Source of the DNA: WRGT01 sp942493035
Lineage (GTDB): Bacteria > Spirochaetota > UBA4802 > UBA5550
Direction: 5' to 3'
DNA length: 64,000 bases
Assembly (NCBI GenBank): GCA_942493035.1
Contig: OW818666.1
Location: 1,736,001-1,800,000 of the forward strand
Positions within the stretch are counted from its first letter, which is position 1; each line of letters starts with the position of its first letter. The notes under the pieces are model-generated. The model was not told the origin of the DNA. It was given only the letters and a program-made list of their open reading frames with translations, and did no database searches. Below are positions 16,972-25,222 of the stretch, piece after piece. The position numbers were made by a program, and so were the translations under genes.

Positions 16972-18225
16972 CTACTTCTGCCTTTCACCAGCTAAAAACA
17001 AAGCAACTTCATCAAATCCGATCTTCAGCTGTTCTCCAGTCTTCTGATTCTTCACAGAAACTTTACCTTCAACTAGTTCTTCGTCTCCGATAATAATAAA
17101 AAAAGATGCTCTCTCTCTTTCAGCTTTTTTGAATTGAGCTTTAAATCCCTTTGTTTCAGGATCGAGATCTACTGATATTCCATTCTTCCGAAGTTCAAGC
17201 GAGAGTTCAATACCCCTGTTTAGAGTCTCGCCGCCTGTATGAATAATATACGCATCAACACCGCTCTCTTCAAAACTGTTGTTTTCAGTAATCAGAAACA
17301 TCCGTTCTATTCCTGCAGCAAAACCTACACCTGGTGTGGGTTTCCCGTCGAACTGTTCAACGAGATAATCGTATCTTCCACCCCCTGCAAATGCGTTCTG
17401 GCTTCCGAGATTGTCGGCTGTAAATTCAAATGTTGTACGAGTGTAGTAATCGAGTCCACGGACCAGATAATTATCCAGTTTGTATTTTATTCCGCTTTTA
17501 TCCAGATAACCTTTTACTTTACTGAAGTGATCGCTGCATCCGCCGCAGATATGTTCAGATATAACAGGAGCTGTATCTCTTAGTGTGCGGCAGTTCTCTT
17601 TTTTACAGTCGAGAAGCCGGAGAGGATTGGTATCGAGTCTCTTTTTACAGTCATCACAGAGTTTATCAAATCGTTCTTTATAGTAGACTTTCAGTTTATC
17701 AGTGTAGACTACCCGGCACTCTCTGCATCCGATGGAGTTCAGGAGTACTGTATAGTTTTCTATACCGATACTCTTTGCAATAGAATCTACAATTGAAATA
17801 ATTTCGTAATCATAGTACGGGTCTTCGCTGCCGAAAATCTCCGCGCCGAGCTGATTAAACTGGCGGAGTCTGCCGCGCTGAGGTTTCTCCGCTCTGAACA
17901 TAGGACCGCTGTAGAAGAACTTACAGAGAGAGAGTCTGTTATACTCACCATTCTCAACATAGGCTCTTACGACGCCTGCAGTACCTTCAGGGCGGAGCGT
18001 AAGACTCCTCCCGCCCCGGTCCTCGAATGTGAACATTTCTTTAGAGACTATATCTGTATCATCGCCGATTCCCCGGGAGAATACCTCTGTAAATTCCATG
18101 ATTGGAACGATAAGTTCTTTATAGTTAAAAATTTTAAAAACATTACGCGCGGATTCCAATATGGAATTCCATCGCCCGCTTCTATCCGGGAATATATCTT
18201 CGACTCCTGGCGGCTTCGGTATCAT
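16972..18225 (-). CDS. hisS: Histidine-tRNA ligase
   Basis: The 417-residue protein is a class II aminoacyl-tRNA synthetase that charges tRNA-His in the cytoplasm. Motif 2 is MFRAEKPQRGRLRQF, the HisA motif is LVRGLDYYT (near residue 258), then GGGRYD, and motif 3 is GVGFAAGIERMFL; the anticodon-binding domain forms the last 90 residues. Length is normal for the family. Four paired cysteines in the insertion region (CRECR, CDDCKK) are a subfamily trait. AAGGAG lies in the 3' end of the upstream U32 gene, and only 2 bp separate the two genes, so they are co-transcribed. Confidence 0.95.
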   Translation of the reverse strand: MIPKPPGVEDIFPDRSGRWNSILESARNVFKIFNYKELIVPIMEFTEVFSRGIGDDTDIVSKEMFTFEDRGGRSLTLRPEGTAGVVRAYVENGEYNRLSLCKFFYSGPMFRAEKPQRGRLRQFNQLGAEIFGSEDPYYDYEIISIVDSIAKSIGIENYTVLLNSIGCRECRVVYTDKLKVYYKERFDKLCDDCKKRLDTNPLRLLDCKKENCRTLRDTAPVISEHICGGCSDHFSKVKGYLDKSGIKYKLDNYLVRGLDYYTRTTFEFTADNLGSQNAFAGGGRYDYLVEQFDGKPTPGVGFAAGIERMFLITENNSFEESGVDAYIIHTGGETLNRGIELSLELRKNGISVDLDPETKGFKAQFKKAERERASFFIIIGDEELVEGKVSVKNQKTGEQLKIGFDEVALFLAGERQK

Positions 18226-18227
18226 AA

Positions 18228-19469
18228 TCAGGCTCCTTTGTGTTCAAGTCTTCTTCTGAAGATTGCGTCTTTTAAAACAGGTTTGTCGAAGAGAACACGG
18301 TATGTTTTGTTCGGTCTCCCCATTTCAATTTCGCCCTCTTCAAAATAGATTTTCAATACTTTATATTGTGTATCGAGTATTTCATTATTTATAGGATAAA
18401 TCCCGTCAAGTAATTCATCTTTATAGATGGGATTAAAAGTCTTTATAGTTACTTCATTCGCCGGAGCGCATTCGACACCCTCCTCCTCTTTTCTGTAAGC
18501 GACGAAAAGCGCGTTATTTATATACGGAACACCGTCATATCCCATTTTCCCGAACTCGTTGAAGAGATCTGTAGTGTATGGCCTGTGACTGATGAGATTC
18601 AATTCATCAAGCCAGAACGGGAGAAATTTTTTAAACTCATCTGTACCAGCCATCTGTACCGCATGTTTATATATTCGTGTGGTATTTGCTGCGTGATAAA
18701 TCGACTTCATACGCCCTTCAATTTTAAACGCGTTTACACCGGCGTCGATATATTCTTCAAGCCTCTCCAGCAGACAGAGATCCTTTGACGACATTATCTC
18801 GGTCCCTTTCTCATGCTCAATTATCGGGAGATAATCCCCTTCGCGTTTCTCCTCCATGAGTGAATACTTCCATCTGCACGGCTGTGAACAGTCACCGCGG
18901 TTTGCATCTCCCCCCTGAAGGTACCGGCTCAGGAGGCATCTGCCGGAATATGCGACACAGAGAGCGCCGTGTGCAAAAACTTCGATCTCTGCACCGGTAT
19001 TCTTTTTTATCATTTTAATCTCTTCGACGGTTGCCTCGCGGGCAAGTACAATCCGTTTAAAACCCGCGTCCATCCAGAACTTTACGGCATAGCTGTTAAG
19101 GGTACTCATCTGCGTGGAGAGATGAAAGTCCGCCTCAATTCCAACCTGCTTCAGTATCTGCAGCATCCCCGGATCGGAGACCATTACCGAATTAAAACCA
19201 AGCTCTTTAATTCTCTGTGCGTATTCGAATGCAGCGTCCACATCCTCCTCGTGAAGAAAAGCGTTCATAAGAAAAGTCGTTTTGACTCCTGCAGCTCTGC
19301 AGTATGCGATACCGGTCTGTATATCCTCATAAGTAAAATTTCCCGCTTTTACACGGAGATTGAACTCATCCCCGCCAAAATAGACATTATCCGCGCCGTA
19401 CTTCACTGCGAATATCATCTTTTCCAGATTCCCTGCCGGTGAAACTATCTGTATTTTATCTGATTTCAT
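18228..19469 (-). CDS. Peptidase U32 family protein (TrhP/YegQ-like)
   Basis: The 413-residue protein has the U32 marks: VSPAGNLEKMIFAVKYGAD at the start, STQMSTLNSYAVKFW, the cysteine motif HGALCVAYSGRCLLS (near 165-180), RGDCSQPCRW and INKIEGRMKS-type FKIEGRMKS. Although named peptidases, characterised U32 members such as TrhP and RlhA take part in hydroxylation of tRNA or rRNA, probably with an iron-sulfur cluster held by these cysteines. Close linkage to hisS fits a translation-related role. The RNA target here cannot be assigned. AGAGG precedes the ATG. Confidence 0.88.
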   Translation of the reverse strand: MKSDKIQIVSPAGNLEKMIFAVKYGADNVYFGGDEFNLRVKAGNFTYEDIQTGIAYCRAAGVKTTFLMNAFLHEEDVDAAFEYAQRIKELGFNSVMVSDPGMLQILKQVGIEADFHLSTQMSTLNSYAVKFWMDAGFKRIVLAREATVEEIKMIKKNTGAEIEVFAHGALCVAYSGRCLLSRYLQGGDANRGDCSQPCRWKYSLMEEKREGDYLPIIEHEKGTEIMSSKDLCLLERLEEYIDAGVNAFKIEGRMKSIYHAANTTRIYKHAVQMAGTDEFKKFLPFWLDELNLISHRPYTTDLFNEFGKMGYDGVPYINNALFVAYRKEEEGVECAPANEVTIKTFNPIYKDELLDGIYPINNEILDTQYKVLKIYFEEGEIEMGRPNKTYRVLFDKPVLKDAIFRRRLEHKGA

Positions 19470-19620
19470 TTTGATTAAGCCTCTGATTAGCTGTAAAACC
19501 GCTATTTTTCTTTATAATAATAACCGGATTTTACCGCTCCTGATGCAAGAAAAAAATTGCGGTTTTTAATTAAATATTCTTTTTTAATACGGATTAAAAC
19601 CGGAGAGAGATTTTAAATTG

Positions 19621-20544
19621 CTACTTGAATTTTACATCTGCAATGATTCTGTCCATATTCGGAACCGTTAAACCATCGGACTTTTTCCCCCGTACGGGAT
19701 GTGCCCCTAATTCAGCCAGAATTTTCTTATTCCCGGTAGCGCTGGCGGGATATTCTGAATATTCAGTAGTATACAGAGGGACCTTCAATCCGAAGGCCGA
19801 TTTCGCCGCTTCAAAGATACCACCCTCTTCCGGGGACTCTACTATATACACAGCATGAGACAATGCACAGATTATCCGGTTTCTGATGAACGCGTTATAT
19901 TTCCCGGCTGAGTCATCTGGATAAAACGGCGAGACTGCGAGAAAACGCTCCTCGTCATAAACCGGTTTTATCATTTCAGGAATATTCAGTTTTAAAATAC
20001 CCTGAGGCAGAACGGCTATGGTACTCCCACCATACTCCAGGGCTGACCTGTGAGCCGTAATATCAGCGCCTTTTGCAAATCCGCTGATAACAGTAATGCT
20101 ATGCTCAACAAGATCCTTTGCAGCCATATAGGATATAAACTCCCCTCTGCTGCTCACATTATGGTCTCCAAGTATGGCAGCGCCCTTCTTTTTAAAAATC
20201 TGAAGATTCCCATAGGAGTATAATATTGGAGGGATTTCACTGCCGGGCATGGTTAACAGTTTTTCCGGATAAGAATTTGAAAAGAATGTAGTAACACCGA
20301 TCCCTGCATCAATAATCTTCTGATACTCCTCTGATACTGAAGGAAGAATCTCCATTGCGCTTTTTATTGCAGCGAGAGTTTTGGGAGTAAACTGAAATTC
20401 ATTCTTCATCTCGGATTCTGTGAGTTCAAAAATTTCAGAAAGGGAGACACCCGCAGATGATACTGTGGTATAAACTTCTTTCAGATGAACAGGCCCCATC
20501 CCCTGTACTTTGTCCAGTGCTATCCAGTATTTTGTGCTATCCAT
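19621..20544 (-). CDS. dprA: DNA-processing protein DprA/Smf
   Basis: The 307-residue protein has an N-terminal helical region and a Rossmann-type DprA domain: IPPILYSYGN, AAILGDHNVSSRG, then VISGFAKGADITAHRSALEY, and TIAVLPQGI. DprA loads RecA on incoming single-stranded DNA during natural transformation and is also found in non-competent species. The protein stops soon after the Rossmann domain, so the C-terminal winged-helix domain of many DprA proteins is missing, which is common in shorter forms. The RBS is weak. No other competence gene is visible, apart from the YlbF-like protein 0.5 kb away, whose family is linked to competence in Bacillus. Confidence 0.85.
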   Translation of the reverse strand: MDSTKYWIALDKVQGMGPVHLKEVYTTVSSAGVSLSEIFELTESEMKNEFQFTPKTLAAIKSAMEILPSVSEEYQKIIDAGIGVTTFFSNSYPEKLLTMPGSEIPPILYSYGNLQIFKKKGAAILGDHNVSSRGEFISYMAAKDLVEHSITVISGFAKGADITAHRSALEYGGSTIAVLPQGILKLNIPEMIKPVYDEERFLAVSPFYPDDSAGKYNAFIRNRIICALSHAVYIVESPEEGGIFEAAKSAFGLKVPLYTTEYSEYPASATGNKKILAELGAHPVRGKKSDGLTVPNMDRIIADVKFK

Positions 20545-20580
20545 ATATTCTTATCAATTTCCGGAGTTAAATTTTAATAT

Positions 20581-20720
20581 CTTAAGGGCAGTCCCAATAA
20601 CTCAATATTTACAGGGTCTAAGGGGTGGCGGTTGGTGAGCATAGTCGAACCATAGCCCCTTTGTAAGCCCCGCAGGGCTCTCTGCGGTCCCGGAAACGGA
20701 GTTTTTGGGACCGCCCTTAA
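20581..20720. repeat. Dispersed element with 22-bp inverted ends (TTAAGGGC family), copy 1
   Basis: The 140-bp element has ends TTAAGGGCAGTCCCAA (from 20582) and TTGGGACCGCCCTTAA (to 20720); across 22 bp they match at 20 positions as inverted repeats. The interior carries AAGCCCCGCAGGGCT and other GC-rich blocks. Copies are at 22354-22404 (left end only) and 37077-37241. No clear target duplication was found. With the next repeat it fills the 463-bp gap upstream of dprA. Confidence 0.65.
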
Positions 20721-20862
20721 TACAATATACTATAAACAACTATCAAAGTTGGCAATTTATATAAAAACAAAAAGAGGAGTCAAGAAATAATAATCGGGGA
20801 GTTTTTTTAAGTAAGAGTTTAACATATGTGTTTTATGATATCTTTATGGAAATAAAACTTAG

Positions 20863-20974
20863 AAATCTCCCGGCCTGAAGGCCACCCTCATTGATAAAGA
20901 GGGTTTGTACTCTTTGTATTACTAAACCCCCTTTAACAAAGGGGGATGTTGAGCAGCGCGAAACCGGGGGATTT
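20863..20974. repeat. Dispersed palindromic repeat (CCCCCGGCC family), copy 2
   Basis: It runs from AAATCTCCCGGCC to CCGGGGGATTT, with GGGGGATGTTGAGCAGCGCG inside, matching copy 1 at 16849-16918. This copy carries a longer middle (an extra block containing GAGGGTTTGTACTC). Confidence 0.65.
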
Positions 20975-21007
20975 GTTCTGTTTACGCGCAGCTTTTGAAT
21001 GTAACTG

Positions 21008-21340
21008 CTACATTTCAGGATTCTTAATTCTATCCTGAATCATCTTTATCAGATCAAGATACTCTTTCTGTGCGAGAATATGATCTTTTACTGTTGTATT
21101 ATTATCAAAATCATTTTTAAGCATTTCAAGCTCAGCTTTGCCGGTTGTCATCTCTGCATCCGTGCCGCTGAGTGTATTCAGTTCACCGCCGATCCGTATC
21201 AGCTCGGCAAGGAGTCTCTGTGCGGATGCATCATTCTTCATCTTTTCCAGACTTTCACGATACCGGATAGTGATATCGTGATTCTCAATCATCCGTGCGA
21301 GTTCTCTCGCTTTTTCTACAATAAATTCATATTTTTCCAT
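21008..21340 (-). CDS. YlbF/YmcA-like small helical protein
   Basis: This all-helical protein of about 110 residues has the Com_YlbF style: KYEFIVEKARELARMIENHD, NDASAQRLLAELIRIGGEL, and a C-terminal helix ending YLDLIKMIQDRI. In Bacillus, YlbF and YmcA partner RNase Y and affect competence and biofilm formation; the role here is unknown. The frame could start at 21358, but that would overlap the M23 gene. ATG 21340 lies 4 bp after the M23 stop and is preferred. It is co-transcribed with the M23 peptidase upstream. Confidence 0.65.
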   Translation of the reverse strand: MEKYEFIVEKARELARMIENHDITIRYRESLEKMKNDASAQRLLAELIRIGGELNTLSGTDAEMTTGKAELEMLKNDFDNNTTVKDHILAQKEYLDLIKMIQDRIKNPEM

Positions 21341-21344
21341 ATGT

Positions 21345-22274
21345 TTACCACAACACATCCATTGGATTTAATAATCTGTCATTATGCCAGAGTGTAAAAT
21401 GAAGATGCGGACCGGTTGATAATCCTGTAGAACCGACCCTGCCGAGTATTTTCCCGGCCTTTACCCTGTCACCCGGTTTCGCAAATATTGAAGACATGTG
21501 ACCATACATCGTCCTGTAACCGTCACTGTGCTGTATTATAACAGCTTTACCGTATCCGCCGTTCCATCCCGCACTTACAACTACACCCTCACGGGCAGCT
21601 CCGATGAGAGTTCCATGCCGTGCTGCGATGTCAAGTCCGTTGTGAAATTTTCTTTTGCGGAAAATCGGATGCTTTCTGTTGCCGAAGTAAGAACTCAACC
21701 TCCCTCCAAGAGGCGACCGGAACATCTGACGTACTTTAAATTTTCCTGCAAGATTAGCTGTCATATTATCAGTTCTGGGTCTGGCATCTTTTATAAAAAC
21801 TGCAACAGGGTGTTTCTCTTTAAGAAAACCTGAATACAGAGAATATAAAAATGGAAGCTTCTGAATTTCAAGATCCGTAACAGGTACACCATGGAGTTCC
21901 GCCAGTTCAGCTATTTCACTGGAATCATTTATAAACTCTATTGTACCAGGTTCGGATGGGACTATAACAATCTGGGAAGTTCTTGCGTTTAAATCTTCCC
22001 AGAAAATATTAATACCTATAAGTGTATTAATATTGATATTATTATTTTTGGCAATTTTCCAGAAGTTATTACCTCGCTCAATTTTTACATAATTGAGCTT
22101 CACTGATTTAAATTCGACATTCCCCTGAAGGTAATTGATATAGTTATCCTCAGTTTTAAAATAAGACCTGGTATCAAACGTTATGTCTCTTTCCGTTTTA
22201 TTAAAAAAGGAATATAAAATTCCTATAAAAAGTACAAAAGAGAGGATTAAGACTGAAATTATTTTTTTATACAT
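21345..22274 (-). CDS. M23 family zinc metallopeptidase (cell-wall endopeptidase)
   Basis: The 309-residue protein has one N-terminal TM or signal-anchor helix (residues 5-24) and a LysM-like stretch (VKIERGNNFWKIAKNNNINI). Its C-terminal M23 domain has the zinc ligands in HNGLDIA (near 213) and GPHLHF (near 292), and the usual GGYGKAVIIQHSDGYRTMYG strand. M23 enzymes cut peptidoglycan cross-links in the periplasm, or are inactive activators of amidases; here the ligand residues are intact. The YlbF-like gene follows after 4 bp. Confidence 0.9.
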   Translation of the reverse strand: MYKKIISVLILSFVLFIGILYSFFNKTERDITFDTRSYFKTEDNYINYLQGNVEFKSVKLNYVKIERGNNFWKIAKNNNININTLIGINIFWEDLNARTSQIVIVPSEPGTIEFINDSSEIAELAELHGVPVTDLEIQKLPFLYSLYSGFLKEKHPVAVFIKDARPRTDNMTANLAGKFKVRQMFRSPLGGRLSSYFGNRKHPIFRKRKFHNGLDIAARHGTLIGAAREGVVVSAGWNGGYGKAVIIQHSDGYRTMYGHMSSIFAKPGDRVKAGKILGRVGSTGLSTGPHLHFTLWHNDRLLNPMDVLW

Positions 22275-22353
22275 ATAGTTTCCGCATTTAAGTTTTTTTT
22301 ATACTTAAAAACATTTTTACGGAATCGGTCAAACAAAAAAAATAAAATAATAA

Positions 22354-22404
22354 CTTAAGGGCGGTCCCAAAACTCCGTTTCAGGGACCGCAGGATATCGG
22401 GGTA
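22354..22404. repeat. Dispersed TTAAGGGC element, left-end fragment
   Basis: TTAAGGGCGGTCCCAAAACT, followed by CCGTTTCAGGGACCGCAGG, matches the left end of the element at 20581-20720 and the copy at 37077. The right end is missing. Confidence 0.6.
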
Positions 22405-22446
22405 TTGCAGAAACACCAGATAAAATTTTTCCTATAAATAAAACTC

Positions 22447-24015
22447 TTATTTAGATACTGTAAACAGATTTACTGAATCTTTCATTTCCCTCGCTCTGTT
22501 GAGCACCTCTTCACTGAGACTTGAAACCTGTTCAACAAGCGCTGCATTCTGCTGAGTCATCTTATCGAGCTCCATTACTGCTTTATTTATCTGATCCATC
22601 CCCACCATCTGCTCTTCAGTTGCAACTGCAACCTCTGATATAAGCAAAGTTGTTTCTTTATTTGATATAGAGATATTTTTTAAAGTTTCTCCTGTATTGA
22701 TAACAAGGGATGTCCCCTTCTCAACTTTATCCACGGAATCCTTGATAAGCACTTCAATCTCTTTCGCTGCGCTCCCGGACCTCTGTGCCAGGTTACGCAC
22801 TTCACCGGCAACAACGGCAAATCCGCGCCCCTGGTCGCCCGCCCGTGCAGCTTCCACTGCCGCATTCAATGCAAGTAGATTTGTCTGGAATGCAATTTCG
22901 TTTATAACAGTGATGATATCTTTAATTTTTTTGCTCGATACATTTATCTCATTAATAGATTCAGTCGCAGTCTTTGCAACAATACTCCCCTCTTCAGATA
23001 TCAGGGTTCCTTTTTCGGACAACAGTTTAGCTGATTTAGAATTATCCGCGGTGCGGGCAACTGTTGCTGTCCCCTCTTCAATAGTTGATGCAATCTCCTC
23101 AAGAGCCGATGCCTGTTCTGAAGTCCGCTGAGACAGATCAATATTCCCCTCTGTAATCTGATTAACAGCCAGGAACACAGAATCTGCAACTTCCAGAGTT
23201 GCTACGAGAGTGTTGTCGATACTTTCAATCGCAAGGTTCATAGACTCCATAAGTATTCCAAATTCGTCTTTTCTACTGTTGCTTAATCTGGCAGTAACAT
23301 CCCGGTCCTTAATCTTTGCGGCAAATTCCAGCATTAAACTTATAGGTTTTGTAAAACTTATTGTTGATGCTATTCCAGTAATAAGAAGAATAATAATTGT
23401 CAGAATTACAACCGAGATAGTCAGAACAACAATTGTTCGATTATTAGCAACAAGTTCATTATACTCCTGTTCGGCAATTGTTTCAGTAATCTGAGTCAGC
23501 TTATCCATTGCATCTCTTGCCTGTCCGAATACTTCACTATATTTTGAATTATAAAGAACGTATGCCTCAACAGTCCTTCCGGCTTTTATTAAACTTTTTA
23601 ATTCGTCTGTGTATTTACCAAGAGGTGCGTAGTTATCACTGAACTGTTTAAATTCAGCAGTATTTGCCCCTCCATTATCAAGATGAAGTTTCATAAATTT
23701 GTCGAATCTCTGTCCAATCTGTGCATAGTTTTCATCAATAGCGGCTATACTCTTTTCTATATCCTGCTCTGATATTCTTCCATTAAGAGTAAGATTTAGC
23801 GCCTGGGAAACTGCTATGCTCGACTGGTATGCATCTCTGTCTGCCTGTAGAAGATAATTCATACTGAGAAGTCTTACTTTATAAACAGAGGCTGCATGAT
23901 CACCGATTTCACGAATATTAATAATCTGCAGAACAGCTGCAGAAATTGTGATAAGAATAATCAGTGAAAATACCATAAAAAATTTAGTTTTTATTTTGAG
24001 ATCTTTAAATTTCAT
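22447..24015 (-). CDS. Methyl-accepting chemotaxis protein
   Basis: The 522-residue protein has TM1 (about 12-31), a helical periplasmic domain of the four-helix-bundle type (about 35-195), TM2 (about 196-218), a HAMP region and a long signalling coiled coil. The conserved hairpin tip reads AFQTNLLALNAAVEAARAG and GRGFAVVAGEVRNLAQRS. Such receptors control a CheA kinase through CheW. There is no C-terminal pentapeptide for CheR docking. It is divergent from the CheY-CheX-CheA-like operon that starts 342 bp away. That operon's kinase lacks a CheW-like domain, so the two need not belong together. The ligand is unknown. Confidence 0.93.
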   Translation of the reverse strand: MKFKDLKIKTKFFMVFSLIILITISAAVLQIINIREIGDHAASVYKVRLLSMNYLLQADRDAYQSSIAVSQALNLTLNGRISEQDIEKSIAAIDENYAQIGQRFDKFMKLHLDNGGANTAEFKQFSDNYAPLGKYTDELKSLIKAGRTVEAYVLYNSKYSEVFGQARDAMDKLTQITETIAEQEYNELVANNRTIVVLTISVVILTIIILLITGIASTISFTKPISLMLEFAAKIKDRDVTARLSNSRKDEFGILMESMNLAIESIDNTLVATLEVADSVFLAVNQITEGNIDLSQRTSEQASALEEIASTIEEGTATVARTADNSKSAKLLSEKGTLISEEGSIVAKTATESINEINVSSKKIKDIITVINEIAFQTNLLALNAAVEAARAGDQGRGFAVVAGEVRNLAQRSGSAAKEIEVLIKDSVDKVEKGTSLVINTGETLKNISISNKETTLLISEVAVATEEQMVGMDQINKAVMELDKMTQQNAALVEQVSSLSEEVLNRAREMKDSVNLFTVSK

Positions 24016-24135
24016 TATATTGCCCCTTATTCATTTTTAATATTGAATGATTTGATTTTAAATATAACATGTTTACAGCAAAAATCATTATTTTATTCTA
24101 TATTTGAGTTAAAAAAAATTTGTTGAAGAATATAT

Positions 24136-24193
24136 CTGTGTCCGTTCTAAAGCTGGTGACAAAAAAAAATTTTAGATTCCTGAACAGACACAG
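24136..24193. other. Strong imperfect hairpin in the MCP / cheY divergent region
   Basis: CTGTGTCCGTTC (24136-24147) pairs with GAACAGACACAG (24182-24193) at 11 of 12 positions. Inside, TCTAAA and TTTAGA extend the stem around a loop that holds an A-run. It lies in the 342-bp region between two divergent signalling genes and could be a leader structure or a small RNA. Nothing else is recognised in that gap except GGAGG before cheY. Confidence 0.4.
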
Positions 24194-24357
24194 CAATCCA
24201 AGTAATACAGCTTAATAGAGCTTAGCCTGCAAATTAAAATCACAGTTTTTTCCAAATAAAAATAAATTCTTTGTTCCTCCTTGAAAATTATGTAATTTAT
24301 TAAGTACCAGGGTGTCTTCTATCCGGCACTATGTAATATGACTATCTGGAGGATTAT

Positions 24358-24729
24358 ATGAAATTTCTTATTATCGATGATTCAATGGTTATCCGTAACA
24401 TTCATAAAAATGTTCTTAAAGAGCAGGGATTCAGCGATGAGGATATGTTCGAAGCTGATAACGGTTTAACTGCACTTGAAATAGCGGAGAAACAGGAGAT
24501 CGGTTTTTTTCTCGTCGACTGGAACATGCCTGGAATGAACGGGCTCGATTTTATCAAAAAAATAAGATCTAATCCTAAATATGCACAGACCCCTATTGTT
24601 ATGGTTACATCTGAAGCTGCAAAGTATAATGTTATGGAAGCGATAGATGCAGGAGCCACAAACTATGTTATAAAGCCGATACATGGCGATGTGCTCTGGA
24701 AAAAAATTGAAAAATATGTTAAACCCTGA
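24358..24729 (+). CDS. Single-domain response regulator, CheY-like
   Basis: This 123-residue receiver domain has all key residues: IIDDS near the N-terminus, phospho-Asp in FLVDWNMPGMNG, Thr/Ser in MVTSEA and the Lys in VIKP. It has no output domain. GGAGG precedes the ATG. The CheX phosphatase gene follows after 16 bp and then a CheA-like kinase, so the natural reading is a three-gene module in which the kinase phosphorylates this CheY and CheX dephosphorylates it. Whether its target is a flagellar switch or another effector cannot be seen; no flagellar gene is nearby. Confidence 0.9.
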   Translation: MKFLIIDDSMVIRNIHKNVLKEQGFSDEDMFEADNGLTALEIAEKQEIGFFLVDWNMPGMNGLDFIKKIRSNPKYAQTPIVMVTSEAAKYNVMEAIDAGATNYVIKPIHGDVLWKKIEKYVKP

Positions 24730-24745
24730 CAATGGAGAAAAAAAT

Positions 24746-25204
24746 ATGAAAGCACAATATATAAATCCTTTTCTTGAAGCATCTATGAATCTTTTTAAAA
24801 CACACCTTAAATTTGAAATAAAAAACAATCCCCCATTTGTAAATGAAGATTCACAGAATTTGAACGAAGTGTCAGCAATAATAGGTCTTGCAGGAGACAT
24901 TGCCGGAGCACTGGTACTGAGTTTTGATCGCGACACAGCTATTGCAATGGCTTCACGTTTTACCGGTCAGACTTACCACGCGTTAACAAAAGAGGTTATA
25001 GACTGTGTTGGTGAGATGGTCAATATAATAGCCGGGAACGCAAAGAAAGATTTAATGGAATTCCGTATTGAAATATCTCTGCCGGGTGTTATAACCGGAC
25101 ACACCTACAAAATCAACTGGCCCCAGGGTGTTCCGATTATTACAATACCTTTTGAATCTGAAGCCGGTATGTTTAATGTCAATGTATCATTCAAGAATAA
25201 TTAA
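24746..25204 (+). CDS. cheX: CheX-type CheY-P phosphatase
   Basis: This 152-residue protein of the CheC/CheX/FliY family carries the phosphatase motif E-x-x-N in CVGEMVNIIAGNAKKDL, plus the typical LSFDRDTAIAMASRF segment. CheX dimers remove phosphate from CheY-P. The frame is open from 24683, but GGAG followed by ATG 24746 marks the start. It lies between the CheY-like gene and the membrane CheA-like kinase gene, 18 bp before the latter. CheX is common in spirochaetes, Thermotoga and some other phyla. Confidence 0.88.
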   Translation: MKAQYINPFLEASMNLFKTHLKFEIKNNPPFVNEDSQNLNEVSAIIGLAGDIAGALVLSFDRDTAIAMASRFTGQTYHALTKEVIDCVGEMVNIIAGNAKKDLMEFRIEISLPGVITGHTYKINWPQGVPIITIPFESEAGMFNVNVSFKNN

Positions 25205-25222
25205 AGGACAGGTGTAATATAA

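Noticed and set aside
22680..23494. Several open frames antisense to the chemoreceptor gene
   Set aside because: They follow the codon pattern of the receptor in opposite frames and have no ribosome sites or family resemblance.
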